Shown here one piece after another: positions 63,615 to 64,000 of a stretch of 64,000 nucleotides of DNA. The notes beneath the pieces were generated by a model, which was not told the origin of the DNA, did no database searches, and was given only the letters and a program-made list of their open reading frames with translations. Origin of the DNA: Streptomyces nigrescens. Its GTDB lineage: Bacteria; Actinomycetota; Actinomycetes; Streptomycetales; Streptomycetaceae. A program made the translations under genes and the position numbers. The DNA lies in the NCBI GenBank assembly GCA_024349765.1, contig AP026073.1, forward strand, positions 6,758,001 through 6,822,000. Direction: 5' to 3'. Position 1 is the first letter of the stretch. The number at the start of each line of letters is the position of its first letter.

Positions 63615-64000
63615 ATGACGCACGCCGGCCGCCCCTCCCCCGCCCCGCTCCCCGGGGACCTGTCGCTGCGCCACCCCGTACCGTCGGACCACCCCCGCCT
63701 CCAGACGGCACTCGCCGACTGGTGGGGCGGCCTGGGCGGCGAAGCCGGCGCACTGCAACGGAAGTTGCTCGTCCCCCGCCTCTTCCTTCAGCACTTCGCC
63801 GACACCAGCTTCCTCGTCGAGCGCCCCGACGGCACCCTGCACGCCTTCCTGATCGGCTTCCTCTCCCGGACCGACCCGGCGACGGCGTACATCCACTTCG
63901 TCGGCGTCTGCCCGGACGGCAAGCGGGGCGGCGTGGGCAGGGCCCTGTACGAACGCTTCTTCACCCTCGCGCACGAGGCCGGCCGCACCCGGGTCCGCTG
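63615..64000 (+). CDS. GNAT family N-acetyltransferase, 3'-truncated by the window edge
   Basis: Reading from the ATG at 63615 (AAGGA upstream) gives 128 residues to the window end without a stop. 'LSLRHPVPSDHPRLQTALAD' and 'LFLQHFADTSFLVERPDGTL' lead to 'AYIHFVGVCPDGKRGGVGRA' with 'LYERFFTLAHEAGRTRVR'. The second block is the acetyl-CoA-binding motif A of GNAT enzymes, with the canonical R/Q-x-x-G-x-G/A modified to 'KRGGVGRA'. The substrate is unknown. It runs in the same direction as the transporter, 68 bp downstream. Confidence 0.85.
   Translation, partial: MTHAGRPSPAPLPGDLSLRHPVPSDHPRLQTALADWWGGLGGEAGALQRKLLVPRLFLQHFADTSFLVERPDGTLHAFLIGFLSRTDPATAYIHFVGVCPDGKRGGVGRALYERFFTLAHEAGRTRVR

Overview
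This is a chromosomal segment of a high-GC actinomycete, almost certainly a Streptomyces. The evidence is very strong third-position G/C bias, frequent GTG starts, many apparently leaderless genes, an actinobacterial SCO4848-type membrane protein beside a D-Ala-D-Ala carboxypeptidase, DUF6087 and DUF6716 proteins, and mycosin/Esx-type secretion genes. About 62 protein genes are supported. I see no rRNA, tRNA, CRISPR array, transposase or phage genes.

Layout. (i) 0-1.2 kb: 3' end of an MFS transporter. (ii) 1.3-14.2 kb: nucleoside salvage and uptake, comprising deoA, cdd, a three-gene nucleoside-type ABC core and a BMP-family binding lipoprotein. About 5.9 kb (roughly 2.6-8.5 kb) of relatively A+T-richer accessory DNA sits between deoA and cdd. 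It carries a DUF6087 protein, a decayed ATP-grasp RiPP (graspetide) locus, two small unknown proteins, an XRE regulator and a HAD hydrolase. (iii) 14.5-24.6 kb: an M20 amidohydrolase, then a divergent nonulosonic-acid glycopolymer cluster. It has a NeuB-like synthase, a CMP-sugar synthetase fused to a HAD phosphatase, two polysialyltransferase-like enzymes, a DUF6716 glycosyltransferase, a GT2 glycosyltransferase and an acyltransferase. By gene content and by the location near sdh and the SCO4847-like carboxypeptidase, I infer synthesis of a Kdn/teichulosonic-acid-type wall polymer. (iv) 24.6-29.8 kb: a TetR/flavin monooxygenase pair with two palindromic operators, and a gluconate permease/kinase/GntR-type regulator module. 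(v) 29.8-38 kb: a zinc-ribbon protein bracketed by inverted copies of an intergenic repeat, an acyl-CoA mutase large subunit, an L,D-transpeptidase, an ECF sigma/anti-sigma-like pair, a GH20 lipoprotein and a UraD-like decarboxylase. (vi) 38.3-41.7 kb: sdhCDAB. (vii) 41.7-50 kb: a regulator that has lost its HTH, a MerR/hydrolase pair, a secreted hydrolase, an FBP-domain protein and a small type VII secretion-associated operon. (viii) 50-64 kb: housekeeping and envelope genes (metallophosphoesterase, YqcI-like protein, D,D-carboxypeptidase, BrkB-family protein, 2H phosphoesterase, trpS, glyA behind a ZTP riboswitch, rocD, a YgiC/YgiB-like pair, an EamA-type transporter and a GNAT fragment).

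Most noteworthy signals: a graspetide locus in which the precursor leader is joined out of frame to an N-terminally truncated ATP-grasp maturase, with a homopolymer frameshift in the third gene; a nonulosonate synthase without a SAF domain together with a synthetase-phosphatase fusion; an Esx mini-operon whose two putative substrates both end in a Y-x-x-x-[D/E] export motif; several well-resolved regulatory sites (TetR, MerR, XRE, ZTP riboswitch); and sequence duplications (98 bp intergenic, 39 bp in a signal peptide, inverted 86 bp elements). All calls come from reading the sequence; no database search was possible.
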